Shown here in pieces: positions 45,567 through 55,235 of a stretch of 64,000 nucleotides of DNA. The translations under genes were made by a program, and so were the position numbers. The notes beneath the pieces are model-generated. The model had not been told where the DNA came from. It ran no database searches and saw only the letters and a list, made by a program, of their open reading frames with translations. Where the stretch lies: contig NZ_JAHLOQ010000005.1 of assembly GCF_018917435.1 (NCBI RefSeq), positions 41,321 through 105,320 of the forward strand, in the 5' to 3' direction. The stretch's first letter is position 1; each line of letters opens with the position of its first letter. Origin of the DNA: Intestinibacter bartlettii. GTDB lineage: Bacteria > Bacillota > Clostridia > Peptostreptococcales > Peptostreptococcaceae.

Positions 45567-47094
45567 CTCAAAACCATTATTACTTTATTTAACAAGTTTG
45601 TGATAAAAATAAATAAGTGTGTATGTATGGGTTCATGTATTTATTTATCTCTATTATATCGATCTCTATTGTATTTATCTAAATAATTTTGATATGTAAC
45701 TAGATTTGTTTGTACTTTTTTATTTATATATTTATATTATTTATATAAATTCTACTTTTCGATTTTGAATTTCCTTTTTAGTTATAGATAAATTTTTTGT
45801 TGAAAATTGCATAAATAAATTCTTAATTCGACTTATTTCGTTTAATTCTTGAAGCATAAATAAAAATGAGTGCCAAGCCAGATAATTATTTAAGTATTTA
45901 GTTGCAACTCCATGAAAATTTGATAGCCATGAAGATAATTTTTTATTGTACATAAATACATGATTTATAGAGTAAATATCTTGTTGTATTCTATTTGGGG
46001 CCTTTTTGAAATTTACTTTAAGCTTATGTATTACTTCTCCATATAAGCCAGCATTAAAAGCACATAAGATTGAATCTTTGTGTAATTTACCTTGGAAAAA
46101 ATACAACAAATCTTGATATTTTTCTTTACTATATGGTTTAAAATAAGGATTTTCTACAATTCTTGTAAGTACATGTCCATTTCTGTCCATTGCTGTAGTA
46201 ATTTTCACTTGAATTGGTTTCATATATTTTTCTGGATTATGTGATAAATAATGGGTATTTCTAAAAGTCCAATTGACACATCTAGACAAATCACTATATT
46301 CAAAGTTGTGAAAAAATCTTTCTTCTTCAATAGTTTTTTTCGGACTTTTGCCTTTAAATGATTCGTTTAGATTGTATTCATCAGCACATACGATACCTTC
46401 AAAAGTTTGATTTTTCAATGATAAATTTAATACATCTAAAATTCTATGTCTCATAAAAAATGACGTAGGAACACTTACAGATACCTTTTCAGCACAATAT
46501 TTTATGGTTCCACCTTCTATCATAAAACGACAATATTTTAGCCAGGTATCAAGACTTAGTTTTGTATTAGAAAGGGGAGAAAAACTTCTTTCATCAAACG
46601 TAGTTCTACAATTTTTGCAAATATATCTTTGGCGGTTGTTAGTTCGTCCATTTTTATTTAATTTAGAATGTCCACACTTAGGACATTTTATGCCATTTTT
46701 ATATCTTTCTTTCAAAATTTCGATATCTCTTTCAAAGTTTGTCGGAAAGTTTTTTAAAAATTCTTCATCTGATCCTAAATCAATTCTATTATAATAGGCT
46801 ATTCTTATTTTATTTTGAATTATTGATATTAAAGATTGTAGCTCATTTTTAGTTAAATTCTCAGTTAATGAATGTAGATTTTTAGTAGCAAATACACCTG
46901 TGTTTTTTGATTTAAACATATTTTCACCCCTTTATTATTTAATTTGTTGTTGGCAATTTCTAAATTTAAAAATAATATCCAAGTTTAAAAATAGTATACA
47001 AATATGAAAATTGTATCCAATTGGATTATATCCAAATAAAAAATTAATATTCAATTTTCACAAAGTAGTTAAATAAAGTAATAATGGGGGTGAG
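45567..47094 (-). mobile_element. IS1595-like insertion sequence with 36-bp terminal inverted repeats
   Basis: The left end 45567-45602 and the reverse complement of the right end 47059-47094 agree at 31 of 36 positions, including an unbroken 18-bp block (CCATTATTACTTTATTTAAC region). Between them lies a single transposase gene on the minus strand. The exact outer boundary is uncertain by a few bases, and I see no matching target-site duplication, which suggests an old insertion. A piece of the left end (CCTCAAAACCATTATTA) is repeated at about 45533. Confidence 0.7.
45741..46919 (-). CDS. IS1595-family-like transposase
   Basis: A 392-residue protein. An N-terminal helical part precedes a zinc ribbon (CPKCGHSKLNKNGR then RYICKNCRTTFD, about 98-130) that marks IS1595/ISXO2-type transposases. 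The DDE core includes CADEYNLNESFKGKSPKK (first catalytic acid), TAMDRNG and CAFNAGLYG. The C terminus has NHVFMYNKKLSSWLSNFHGVATKYLNNYLAWH, the common IS1595 ending with the last acidic/polar catalytic segment. The coding frame is intact, so it may be active. It is flanked by matching terminal inverted repeats. Confidence 0.8.
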   Translation of the reverse strand: MFKSKNTGVFATKNLHSLTENLTKNELQSLISIIQNKIRIAYYNRIDLGSDEEFLKNFPTNFERDIEILKERYKNGIKCPKCGHSKLNKNGRTNNRQRYICKNCRTTFDERSFSPLSNTKLSLDTWLKYCRFMIEGGTIKYCAEKVSVSVPTSFFMRHRILDVLNLSLKNQTFEGIVCADEYNLNESFKGKSPKKTIEEERFFHNFEYSDLSRCVNWTFRNTHYLSHNPEKYMKPIQVKITTAMDRNGHVLTRIVENPYFKPYSKEKYQDLLYFFQGKLHKDSILCAFNAGLYGEVIHKLKVNFKKAPNRIQQDIYSINHVFMYNKKLSSWLSNFHGVATKYLNNYLAWHSFLFMLQELNEISRIKNLFMQFSTKNLSITKKEIQNRKVEFI

Positions 47095-47275
47095 AATGGG
47101 GTTTGGGGTGATGATGGGTCCTGGGATTATGATTATGGTTATACCTATTTATACTTATTTATGGTTATACTTATATTTAGATTCAATGGCAGTTATTATA
47201 TGTAATGAGGTTAGAGATATATCAATAGGGTGATTTATAGAAAAGTGGTATGGATATAATGAAGCATATAAAAAG

Positions 47276-47338
47276 ATAGAAATTTTATATAAAAAGATAG
47301 AAATTTTATATAAAAAGATAGAGATTTTTTTGTAAAAA
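47276..47338. repeat. Three 21-bp tandem repeats
   Basis: ATATAAAAAGATAGAAATTTT occurs three times in a row, the last copy with one change, running into a T-tract. No coding function is seen. The surrounding 46920-47400 stretch holds the IS right end and otherwise nothing recognisable. Confidence 0.75.
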
Positions 47339-47404
47339 TATAATTAATTTAGTAAAACCATAGTTAAAATTGTAACTATTAAAAAAAATTTACATATATA
47401 TTAT

Positions 47405-47578
47405 TATAGACAAAAACCAATTTCAACATATAAAGAGCTGGTGTAAAAATCAGTTGGCTAGAATCAATTATATTAATGGTACGTCGGCGTAAAATAATTA
47501 CCTCACGCAATTGATGTTATCTAGACTCATTTTAAATTATTTCCTGCATTAGGGTTATATGCAGGAAATTTTTTTTTC
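47405..47578 (+). ncRNA. Candidate structured RNA with terminator, family not recognised
   Basis: A stretch without ORFs has a clear nested structure. CTAGA-ATCAATT (47458-47469) pairs with AATTGAT (47509-47515), a GTTA bulge, then TCTAG (47520-47524). Inside, GCGT pairs with ACGC (47487-47490 with 47505-47508). A strong terminator follows: TTCCTGCAT/ATGCAGGAA (47541-47567) and nine T. No plus-strand gene follows, so it is not a leader. TATTATAG at about 47401 could be a -10. I could not assign it to a known RNA class. Confidence 0.4.
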
Positions 47579-48147
47579 TAGGCGTTATTTGCTTCAGCGA
47601 TTTTTTGTTTATTTCTATTATCTAGTTCTTTTTTCAAATCTTTTAAGTAAGGTGAGAATTGAACTTTGTCTGCACCATAAGTAAATTGTAATTCGTATTC
47701 TAGTGGAATCCAAGTACTTATATCTGCTTCGTTGTGTTGAACGACTGCTTCTAAGTTATCAAGTGCTTTGTAAAGTTTGGCTTCGCCAGTTTTAAGGTCG
47801 TTCATTTCTGTTAAAAGTTCTGTAAATTCTTCGCGGTAAGGGCTTGGGAATGTGTCAAGCCATTCAAAGAATGCTTCATCTTCTTTTTTAGTATCTTCTT
47901 CTTTCTTTTCAAAAGATGGGATGTCACCAGTGAATGATTCGCCTAAATCGTGGATTAAACACATGCGAATAACCTTATCCATATCAAGTTCGGGAAATTC
48001 ATCACGCATTAGCAATGCCATTAGTGCAACACGCCAGCTGTGTTCGGCTACACTTTCGTGGCGACCAGAAGATGTCCATGAGTGTCTGGTATTGCATTTT
48101 AATTTTTCTGCTACTTTTAAAATTTCTAAAAATGTCGATGTATTCAT
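47578..48147 (-). CDS. HD-domain phosphohydrolase (YfbR-like 5'-deoxynucleotidase family)
   Basis: A 189-residue HD-superfamily enzyme: H-residues in RHESVAEHSWRVALMALLM supply the first metal ligand, LIHDLGES the HD pair, and a late Asp lies in LYKALDNLEAVVQH. YfbR-like enzymes dephosphorylate deoxynucleoside 5'-monophosphates. I chose the ATG at 48147 with GGGGGG 7 nt upstream over longer forms starting at 48165 or 48213. It converges on the ncRNA candidate and shares its terminator region. Confidence 0.8.
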   Translation of the reverse strand: MNTSTFLEILKVAEKLKCNTRHSWTSSGRHESVAEHSWRVALMALLMRDEFPELDMDKVIRMCLIHDLGESFTGDIPSFEKKEEDTKKEDEAFFEWLDTFPSPYREEFTELLTEMNDLKTGEAKLYKALDNLEAVVQHNEADISTWIPLEYELQFTYGADKVQFSPYLKDLKKELDNRNKQKIAEANNA

Positions 48148-48300
48148 ACGAATTCCCCCCGTCATATTTTTTATATTATTATAACAAATATGAGCGGGGA
48201 AAACTATGACCATTTAATAGAATAAAGTGCGGATGGATTATAAAAAAATAAATGATTTTAATGTTAGTTTTAATATTAATTTTAGTGTCAGTTTTATTTT

Positions 48301-48939
48301 TTATCTTTTTATCATCTTTTTTCTAATACCTCGTGAAAATCTACTATCTCCCCATAGATATGATAGGGATGATAAAACGGGTAGAATTACAAAGAATATT
48401 ATAGAAATTGTAGGGTTGTAAAAAGAAAGATAAAAAATTAGCCCTACGAATATTACAAATACTATAATAAGTATTAGTTGGAATTTTTGGTTGGCCCTAC
48501 GTTCTTTTATTTTATTGATAAAGTGTTTGTTTTGATCTTTTAGCATGATTTCGATTACGCCATGTTGCATAAAACTGAACGATAGCATGAGTAGTAAAAA
48601 TACTATATCATATCCAATAGCGGGAACGACTTCTCTTGGGTATTCGATAATTAGTCTTGTAAAGTAGGGCATAAGTGATAGAAAAAATAGATAGAGAATG
48701 TTTCGCCAGACTACTTTGCTAGATATTTTGTTGCAAATACTAAAAAGATAATGATGTTTAAACCATTGTGAACCGACGACGATAAAGCTTATAAAGTATA
48801 TAAAAAATGATGTTAGGACTGTTTTTAGACCATCGAACGTGAATGATTTTGGCATGGGGATATCTAGTACCATGATTGTTATAATTATTGCAATTACGCC
48901 ATCGCTAAATGCTTCTAGTCTATTTTTTGAAATATCCAT
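48301..48939 (-). CDS. TMEM175-family (DUF1211) potassium channel-like protein
   Basis: A 212-residue membrane protein with the TMEM175 signature RLEAFSDGVIAIIITIMVLDI in the first helix (FSDGVxAI filter motif), followed by about five further helices and WFKHHYLFSIC. Bacterial TMEM175 proteins form tetrameric K+-permeable channels. Monocistronic, with AAGGAGA before the ATG. Function by family; no gating domain visible. Confidence 0.88.
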   Translation of the reverse strand: MDISKNRLEAFSDGVIAIIITIMVLDIPMPKSFTFDGLKTVLTSFFIYFISFIVVGSQWFKHHYLFSICNKISSKVVWRNILYLFFLSLMPYFTRLIIEYPREVVPAIGYDIVFLLLMLSFSFMQHGVIEIMLKDQNKHFINKIKERRANQKFQLILIIVFVIFVGLIFYLSFYNPTISIIFFVILPVLSSLSYLWGDSRFSRGIRKKMIKR

Positions 48940-49130
48940 AGAAAATCTCCTTATTATAAAAATACTTTAAAGTTATTATTTTAGGGTAACCAATTTTATT
49001 AATATTTATTTTTATAACAGTAAAAATAAATGTGGTTATTGTAACGAATCCACACATTATTTATAATAGTTTTATTATTAAAAATTTAACCTGTCTATTT
49101 AATAACAGATAGTACAAAAAGGAGGTAGTT

Positions 49131-49832
49131 ATGGCATATATCGAAATAATAGACGAATATAAAAGATACCAGGTTGGGGACAGCATTGTTGCTGCGAATA
49201 ATGGCGTTAATTTTTCAATTGAAAAAGGGGAATTTGTTATAATTCTTGGGCCGAGTGGAGCAGGAAAGACGACTGTACTTAATATTCTTGGTGGAATGGA
49301 TACTTGTGACGAGGGAAAAATTATAATCGACGATGTTGATATCGCTAAGTTTAATAAAAAGCAACTTACAAATTACAGACGTTATGATGTTGGGTTTGTA
49401 TTTCAATTTTATAATTTAGTTCAGAATTTAACAGCGAGAGAAAATGTGGAGCTTGCAACTCAAATTTCAAAAGATGCACTTGATGTTGATGAAACTCTTG
49501 AACTTGTTGGGCTTGGACACAGAAAAAATAACTTCCCATCTCAATTATCAGGTGGTGAGCAACAGAGGGTTTCGATAGCTAGGGCGATTGCTAAAAATCC
49601 AAAGCTACTTTTATGTGACGAGCCGACTGGGGCGCTTGATTACAAAACTGGGAAACAAGTTTTAAAAACGCTACAAGATACGTGCAAAAAAACAGACACA
49701 ACTGTAATTGTAATAACTCACAACTCGGCGCTTGCACCGATGGCAGACAGAGTTATCCACATAAGAGATGCAAAGGTAAAAAATATCGAAATAAACGAAA
49801 ATCCAGTATCAGTCGATGAGATAGATTGGTAG
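49131..49832 (+). CDS. ABC transporter ATP-binding protein (MacB/LolD-type)
   Basis: A 233-residue ATPase: Walker [10 protein letters not shown] at 40-48, Q-loop in FVFQFYNL, signature LSGGEQQ at 139-145, Walker [13 protein letters not shown] at 159-170, and H-loop in VITHN. The GALD ending and the [12 protein letters not shown] start are typical of the MacB/FtsE/LolD group, whose partner permeases are FtsX-type. It is encoded 9 bp before such a permease, so the two form an exporter or mechanotransmitter, possibly for antimicrobial peptides or lipids. Confidence 0.93.
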   Translation: MAYIEIIDEYKRYQVGDSIVAANNGVNFSIEKGEFVIILGPSGAGKTTVLNILGGMDTCDEGKIIIDDVDIAKFNKKQLTNYRRYDVGFVFQFYNLVQNLTARENVELATQISKDALDVDETLELVGLGHRKNNFPSQLSGGEQQRVSIARAIAKNPKLLLCDEPTGALDYKTGKQVLKTLQDTCKKTDTTVIVITHNSALAPMADRVIHIRDAKVKNIEINENPVSVDEIDW

Positions 49833-49841
49833 GGGCGAGCT

Positions 49842-52514
49842 ATGAGAAAAAACAGTGCTTATAATAAATCGATAAAAAGAGAAATAGCATCTTCAAAGGC
49901 GAGATTTATCTCAATCATGGCGATAATTTTCTTGGGGGTTGCTTTTTATACAGGAATTAAATCCAGTGGACCAGATTTAAATGAGTCTATCAACGATTAC
50001 TTCAACCAGCAAGGTCTTATGGACAGCAAAATTGTATCGAGTTTGGGTTTAAATGAAAATGATTTAAAACTTATTGAAAACAACGACAAAATTGAGGATT
50101 TTTATGCCACTAAAAGCGTTGATGTCAACATGACAAACACGAAAAACGTGGTTAAATTTATGGAATATAATCGTGATGCTACGGTAAATAAATTGGAAGT
50201 AGTTGAAGGAAGGTTCCCGAAAAATAGTGGAGAAATCGCCCTTGATGAGCAAGCATTAAGAGATAATTCAAACTTAAAAATCGGCGACACCTACAAAATA
50301 GAATCAGACGAAGATACGGAAAACAACTTCAAAAAGAAATCTTTCAAAATTGTTGGATTTGTCCAAAGTCCAATGTATATCGACTATCTTTCAAGAGGGA
50401 CAACAACAGTTGGAAAGGGAAGTATCGACTACTTCGCTGTGATAAACAAAGCTGATTTAAATTTAGATGTGTACACAGAAATCTATGTTAGATTCGCAAA
50501 CACAGCTAATCTCGACGGCTACAGTGATGAATATAAAGAAACAATGGAAAAAAACACAAAATATCTTGAGGATTTATATTCAAAACGACAAACTGAGAGA
50601 ATTGAAGAAGTAAAAGCTGATGCTAAGAAAACAATCGAGGCAGAAATGCAAAAACAAATGAGAGCTATGATGCAGTCACAATACGGAAATAGCCAAGCTC
50701 AACAATCAATCATGCAGTCACAATCAGCAGGATCTAATAATGCGACTAATAGTCAGGGGCTTGACTCAATGGCAGGAAATGTATCAGGTCAGTCGGCTTA
50801 TGTCCAACAACAGTTAGACGAATTAGACAAACAACTACAAGGTAGCAAGTATTATTACTTTGACAGGGAGGACAACTCAGGTTACTCAACTTACAAAGGG
50901 TCTATCGAAAGCTTAGACAAAATCGCAACAGTATTTCCGGTAATTTTCTTCTTGGTTGCAGCGTTAATATGTTTAACGACTATGACGAGAATGGTCGAGG
51001 AAAATCGAACTGAAATAGGAACACTTAAGGCCCTTGGATATAGGGACTCAGAAATTGCCAAAAAGTTTATTGTTTATGCGACAACGGCTACGATAGCGGG
51101 AAGTGTGCTAGGGATTGTTGCTGGATGTGGAGTACTTCCACCGATAATCAGCCAGGCATATGGTTCAGCATTTATGCTGCCAAGTGTGAAGATTAATTTC
51201 TTCCCATCTTATATAATACAATCAGTGTTATGCTCGCTAGTTTGCACAGTTGGGGCATCTATGTTTGTGTTAAAACAAGAACTTCACGAGCAACCATCAG
51301 CATTAATGAGGGTCAAAGCTCCAAAGATAGGAAAGAAAATACTGCTTGAGAGAATAACTCCAATTTGGAAACGATTAAACTTCAATCAAAAGGTCACATT
51401 TAGAAACCTTTTTAGATATAAACAAAGAATGTGGATGACGATTATAGGTATATCAGGGTGTACGGCGATTCTTATTGCTGGATTAGGGCTTAAATATTCA
51501 ACGGACACAATAACTGATTTACAATTCGGCGAGCTGATGAAATACGACGCAATAGTAGTATTTAATGAAGATTCGACAACAGAACAAGACAAAGAATACG
51601 AAGATAGCCTAAATAATTTATCAGAATACAAAGAAAGCATAAATGTATACCAAGATTCGGTTACATTTAATAAAAAGACAATAAGCAAACAAACTGCGAC
51701 TATGTATGTTCCACAAAATCCATCTAAACTTCAAAACTATGTATCATTAAACGATAGAGCGACAAAACAAGAGTACAAGTTAGGTGATGATGGGGCAATT
51801 ATAAATGAAAAGCTGGCAAAGCTTTTAGATGCAAAAGTTGGCGATGAAATTGTTATGACTGATGCACAAAATAACGACCACAAAATAAAAGTATCGCATA
51901 TTATTGAGAACTATTCAGGTCATTATGTATATTTATCACCGACATATTACAACAAAGTCTTTGGCAAAAAAGCGACATATAATGCTCAACTATTAAACTT
52001 TAAAGACAATATAAAAGACGAAGATAAAGTAGTTGAAAAAATAATGCAAAACGAAAAAGTAGCAAACGTAACACTTGCCTCAAAAATAAAAAGTGTTGCA
52101 GAATCAGCAGATATGGGCCTAGTGTTAGTAGTAATTATAGCTGCATCAGGAAGTTTGGCATTTGTCGTATTATACAACTTGATAAACATAAATATATCAG
52201 AACGTATAAGAGAAATCTCGACAATAAAAGTGTTAGGATTCTATGATAACGAAGTCGACATGTATATTTTCAGAGAGAACATAATCCTCACAGTACTTGG
52301 AATACTGATTGGGTGTGTATTTGGGAAACTGTTGTATTGGTTTGTATCAACGACAGCGGAACTCGACAATATGATGATGATACCGACAATTCAGCTAAGT
52401 ACTTATTTAAGCGCGGGAATAATCACAATGATTTTTGCAGTTTGTGTTATGATAATGATGCACATAAGATTAAAAAATATAAATATGATCGACGCTTTAA
52501 AATCAGTCGAATAA
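49842..52514 (+). CDS. FtsX-like ABC transporter permease
   Basis: An 890-residue permease with two FtsX domains: helices near residue 20-40, a large extracytoplasmic domain (about 45-360) containing a Gln/Ser/Asn-rich coiled-coil insertion (AEMQKQMRAMMQ, then Asn/Ser-rich), three helices about 365-490 with EIGTLKALGYRDSEIAKKF, and the second half with helix about 530, an extracytoplasmic domain to about 755, and REISTIKVLGFYDNEVDMYIFRENI. It is the partner of the preceding ATPase. A terminator follows. The substrate is unknown; Bacillota two-gene systems of this kind often handle bacteriocins or cell-wall stress. Confidence 0.9.
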   Translation: MRKNSAYNKSIKREIASSKARFISIMAIIFLGVAFYTGIKSSGPDLNESINDYFNQQGLMDSKIVSSLGLNENDLKLIENNDKIEDFYATKSVDVNMTNTKNVVKFMEYNRDATVNKLEVVEGRFPKNSGEIALDEQALRDNSNLKIGDTYKIESDEDTENNFKKKSFKIVGFVQSPMYIDYLSRGTTTVGKGSIDYFAVINKADLNLDVYTEIYVRFANTANLDGYSDEYKETMEKNTKYLEDLYSKRQTERIEEVKADAKKTIEAEMQKQMRAMMQSQYGNSQAQQSIMQSQSAGSNNATNSQGLDSMAGNVSGQSAYVQQQLDELDKQLQGSKYYYFDREDNSGYSTYKGSIESLDKIATVFPVIFFLVAALICLTTMTRMVEENRTEIGTLKALGYRDSEIAKKFIVYATTATIAGSVLGIVAGCGVLPPIISQAYGSAFMLPSVKINFFPSYIIQSVLCSLVCTVGASMFVLKQELHEQPSALMRVKAPKIGKKILLERITPIWKRLNFNQKVTFRNLFRYKQRMWMTIIGISGCTAILIAGLGLKYSTDTITDLQFGELMKYDAIVVFNEDSTTEQDKEYEDSLNNLSEYKESINVYQDSVTFNKKTISKQTATMYVPQNPSKLQNYVSLNDRATKQEYKLGDDGAIINEKLAKLLDAKVGDEIVMTDAQNNDHKIKVSHIIENYSGHYVYLSPTYYNKVFGKKATYNAQLLNFKDNIKDEDKVVEKIMQNEKVANVTLASKIKSVAESADMGLVLVVIIAASGSLAFVVLYNLININISERIREISTIKVLGFYDNEVDMYIFRENIILTVLGILIGCVFGKLLYWFVSTTAELDNMMMIPTIQLSTYLSAGIITMIFAVCVMIMMHIRLKNINMIDALKSVE

Positions 52515-52520
52515 TATATA

Positions 52521-52567
52521 AACATCTCAATTGGTGGAAGAAAATCTGTCAGTTGAGATGTTTTTTT
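52521..52567 (+). terminator. Terminator of the ABC transporter operon
   Basis: AACATCTCAATT pairs with AGTTGAGATGTT, followed by seven T. Confidence 0.85.
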
Positions 52568-52714
52568 GTATTTTAATGTATATTATTTTATTATTTTTCT
52601 AACTAATTAATGTATAATTAAAGTAGAGGCGTTTTTGAGTTTAATCAGAAAGAATTTAATGCAATTTGATAGTGATATATAGATTTACGATATTAAATCA
52701 AGGGGGAGTATAAA

Positions 52715-53824
52715 ATGGATATAATAGGTCAGGTTGTTGAACACAAATCGTTGGGAGAGGGGACAATTTGTGACCACAAAATAAGATCAGGGGCATCATA
52801 TATAATAGTTGATTTTGATGGTGAGCATAAAGAGTTCCAATTCCCAGATATATTTAAAAGTATTATCACTGCAAAAGACGATAATTTCAAACAATATGTG
52901 TCAGAATTGGTGCAAAAAAAACAAATTATAGACAAGAAAGAGGCAATGAGCAGAACACTTGAACGTCAAAAAGAAGAGAAAAATCTTGTAAGAGATGAAC
53001 CTGTAATCAGAAAAACTAAGGTTGCTAGGGCTAAAAAACAAAACACTAAATCTACTTCAACAAAAGTCAAACATAGCAAAACCGAAAAAAAACATAATAT
53101 TGCATTTAAGTATAATTTTTGTGATGGGGGAAAATCAGACGAACAAGTCGGTTTTAATGGACTATGTAGCAGCAAGACAATTATAGAAAATATTGAAAGC
53201 GGGCGAAGTGAGTGGTGCAAGTTCGGCGACTGTGCTTGTGCGAGTTATTACGACGGAGAAATAGACAGAGACGAACTAGAGAGAATTTATGAAGAAGAAG
53301 GCATATGTTATGAAAGTAATTTGCTGAAAAAATGGACAGCACGTGCAGGGTTTTCATATGACGAAGACGGCGAGGCGACTCCAAGGAGAATTGTCGGGGC
53401 AAAGGTAGATCATCTTTGTATTTTGACAACGAGAAATCCAGAAGATCAAGAAAATGAACGATATATATTTGCCGTATTTCTAATAGATGAAACATTTCCT
53501 GGGGACCAAAACACTCAACAAGAAGGCTATGTAAAGTCAAACTCAAAATACAAAATAAAGCTTTCTGCAAAAGAAGCTAAAAAGTTGCTTTTCTGGAATT
53601 ACTACCACGACAAAGACGGAACAGAAGGCACAAGATGGGGAACAGGCTTGTTTAGATATATGACTGACGAGATGGCAGCACAGATTTTGAGAGATATTGC
53701 AAAAGTAAAAAAAGGAACATCAGATGAAAAATTAGCCGATGATTTTTTCAAATACTTTTGTGCTATAAATAATATCGACATAGAAAGTATCAGTCAAAAG
53801 AAAGGTGCACTAAAGAGAGGCTAG
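52715..53824 (+). CDS. Hypothetical protein with N-terminal Tudor-like segment
   Basis: A 369-residue cytoplasmic protein. Residues 1-45 (GQVVEHKSLGEGTI, YIIVDFDGEHKEFQFPDIF) match the small Tudor/CarD-like beta barrel often found at the end of UvrD-type helicases. A lysine-rich linker (about 70-125) leads to a domain with cysteines (YNFCDGG, GLCSSK, WCKFGDCACASYYDG) and then a globular alpha/beta part (GAKVDHLCILTTRNPEDQENERYIFAVFLIDE...GTRWGTGLFRYMTDE). No enzyme family recognised. Nucleic-acid association is possible from the Tudor-like barrel and the basic linker. Confidence 0.55.
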   Translation: MDIIGQVVEHKSLGEGTICDHKIRSGASYIIVDFDGEHKEFQFPDIFKSIITAKDDNFKQYVSELVQKKQIIDKKEAMSRTLERQKEEKNLVRDEPVIRKTKVARAKKQNTKSTSTKVKHSKTEKKHNIAFKYNFCDGGKSDEQVGFNGLCSSKTIIENIESGRSEWCKFGDCACASYYDGEIDRDELERIYEEEGICYESNLLKKWTARAGFSYDEDGEATPRRIVGAKVDHLCILTTRNPEDQENERYIFAVFLIDETFPGDQNTQQEGYVKSNSKYKIKLSAKEAKKLLFWNYYHDKDGTEGTRWGTGLFRYMTDEMAAQILRDIAKVKKGTSDEKLADDFFKYFCAINNIDIESISQKKGALKRG

Positions 53825-53933
53825 CAAAATATATCTTAAATACAAATATAAAGTTAAATAATATAAATAAATTACAAAAGTAATTTTAAAATGTATTATA
53901 ATAAATAGTAATATATTAAAATTAATGGTTAGA

Positions 53934-53988
53934 TTGACATTTATATCAATATAATATAAAATTCACCTAGAATAAAAATTCTAGGAGG
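53934..53988 (+). promoter_or_regulatory. Promoter and ribosome-binding-site hairpin of the small membrane protein gene
   Basis: TTGACA (53934-53939) with TATAAA about 15 bp later would start transcription near 53966. There CCTAGAAT (53966-53973) pairs with ATTCTAGG (53978-53985). The 3' arm includes the first bases of the AGGAGG Shine-Dalgarno sequence (53983-53988). The hairpin at the very 5' end could limit translation or protect the mRNA. Confidence 0.4.
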
Positions 53989-53992
53989 AATT

Positions 53993-54436
53993 ATGAATAA
54001 AGATCAAATCAAAACATTTTTCATGCAAGTGAATGAAAAAAGAAACAATTTCGCATTAGTATCAGCAACATTGACTTTAGTAGCAATGTTTATGCCTTTT
54101 GCAACAATAAGTTTATGGGGATTCTCAGAAAGTAAAAGTTTTATATCAGCTGGTGATGCCGACATATTTATGGTGTTACTTGTAATAGCATCCGTACTGT
54201 ATTTCTTAAAAAGAGATGGGTTAGCATGCATAGTATCGATACCTTTAGCTTGTATGGCTTTATATTACTGTGCTAAAATGAGCGAACTTTCATCAGAAGT
54301 ATATGGAGCTGTAAAACAAAATATAGGATGTTATTTACTAATATTAGGATCAATACTAATGGTAGCCGCACCATTTATAGGAGCCAAAGTAGAAATATTT
54401 ATAAAAAGCAATGTAAATTCAAACACAAATAACTAA
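53993..54436 (+). CDS. Small four-helix membrane protein, paralogue 1
   Basis: A 147-residue protein with four predicted transmembrane helices (about 20-42, 53-72, 78-95, 108-130). A short cytoplasmic start (MNKDQIKTFFMQVNEKRNN) precedes FALVSATLTLVAMFMPFATISLWGFSESKSFISAGD. The same pattern, N-helix, MP(F/Y)A, W/VFGFS, S.S...AGD, occurs in the neighbour at 54674, so they are tandem paralogues. The family has no assigned function. AGGAGG precedes the ATG. Terminator downstream. Confidence 0.6.
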   Translation: MNKDQIKTFFMQVNEKRNNFALVSATLTLVAMFMPFATISLWGFSESKSFISAGDADIFMVLLVIASVLYFLKRDGLACIVSIPLACMALYYCAKMSELSSEVYGAVKQNIGCYLLILGSILMVAAPFIGAKVEIFIKSNVNSNTNN

Positions 54437-54441
54437 GACAA

Positions 54442-54476
54442 AAAGCGATGTTTAAAATGCATCGCTTTATTTTTTT
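54442..54476 (+). terminator. Terminator after paralogue 1
   Basis: AAAGCGATG pairs with CATCGCTTT, then ATTTTTTT. Confidence 0.8.
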
Positions 54477-54673
54477 ATAGCACATAGTAAATTATATTTT
54501 TTTAGAATGTGAATAATTATAATTTACGTATATGTATTTCACATATTTATAACATAACTATACATCTAAATGAATAGTTATAAGTAGGGATAGAGAGTTT
54601 TTAACATAAATTTAATCATTCTTGAAAATAGCAGAGGGATGTATTTCAAGAGTAAAAAATGGGGGTAAAATAT

Positions 54674-55108
54674 ATGAACAATAATCAAATGCCACACAAC
54701 TCATCAGGATTAAAGGAATTTTTCCTTGGAAAACAAATGGAGAGAAATAATATCGCGATAATAGCAGGAATTGTAGCTTTAATATCATTATTCCTACCAT
54801 ATGCAAAAGTGGAGGTTTTTGGTTTTTCTCAAAGTATATCATATGTGCAAGCAGGGGATGGACCACTAGTTATGATACTGGTTTTAATCGCACTAGGAGC
54901 ATATATAATGAGAAGAAGTGGAATTGGTTTTATAGCATCAGCAATAAGCGTAATTATATGTTTAGTAGACTTTATGTCTGTGGCTAGTGTAGTACAGGAT
55001 TCATACGGAATGGCATCTCATGCAATAGGTGCATATTTATCATTAATAGCAGTTATAGTAATGGCAGTAGCTGCATTTATTGGAAGAGGTAGAGTTATTA
55101 ATAAGTAA
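54674..55108 (+). CDS. Small four-helix membrane protein, paralogue 2
   Basis: A 144-residue protein with four transmembrane helices and the motif FLPYAKVEVFGFSQSISYVQAGDGP, parallel to MFMPFATISLWGFSESKSFISAGDAD in the gene before. It ends with GRGRVINK. The ATG at 54674 has GGGGGTAA upstream; the in-frame ATG at 54659 lacks a ribosome-binding site. Its own terminator and 200-bp upstream gap suggest separate transcription from paralogue 1. Function unknown. Confidence 0.6.
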   Translation: MNNNQMPHNSSGLKEFFLGKQMERNNIAIIAGIVALISLFLPYAKVEVFGFSQSISYVQAGDGPLVMILVLIALGAYIMRRSGIGFIASAISVIICLVDFMSVASVVQDSYGMASHAIGAYLSLIAVIVMAVAAFIGRGRVINK

Positions 55109-55131
55109 AATACAAATGATTTAGATAGGCA

Positions 55132-55160
55132 TAGGCAGTGCATTTTGCACTGTCTATTTT
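55132..55160 (+). terminator. Terminator after paralogue 2
   Basis: TAGGCAGTGCA pairs with TGCACTGTCTA, then TTTTT. Confidence 0.8.
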
Positions 55161-55235
55161 TATGCTTAAATAATGTTTCGATGCTGGAATATTGTGGTAT
55201 ACTACAATTAAAGACCAAAATGGGAGGGGTATAAC

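Noticed and set aside
47405..47578. T-box or riboswitch leader
   Set aside because: No gene follows on the plus strand and I see no T-box specifier or antiterminator sequence; the downstream gene is convergent.
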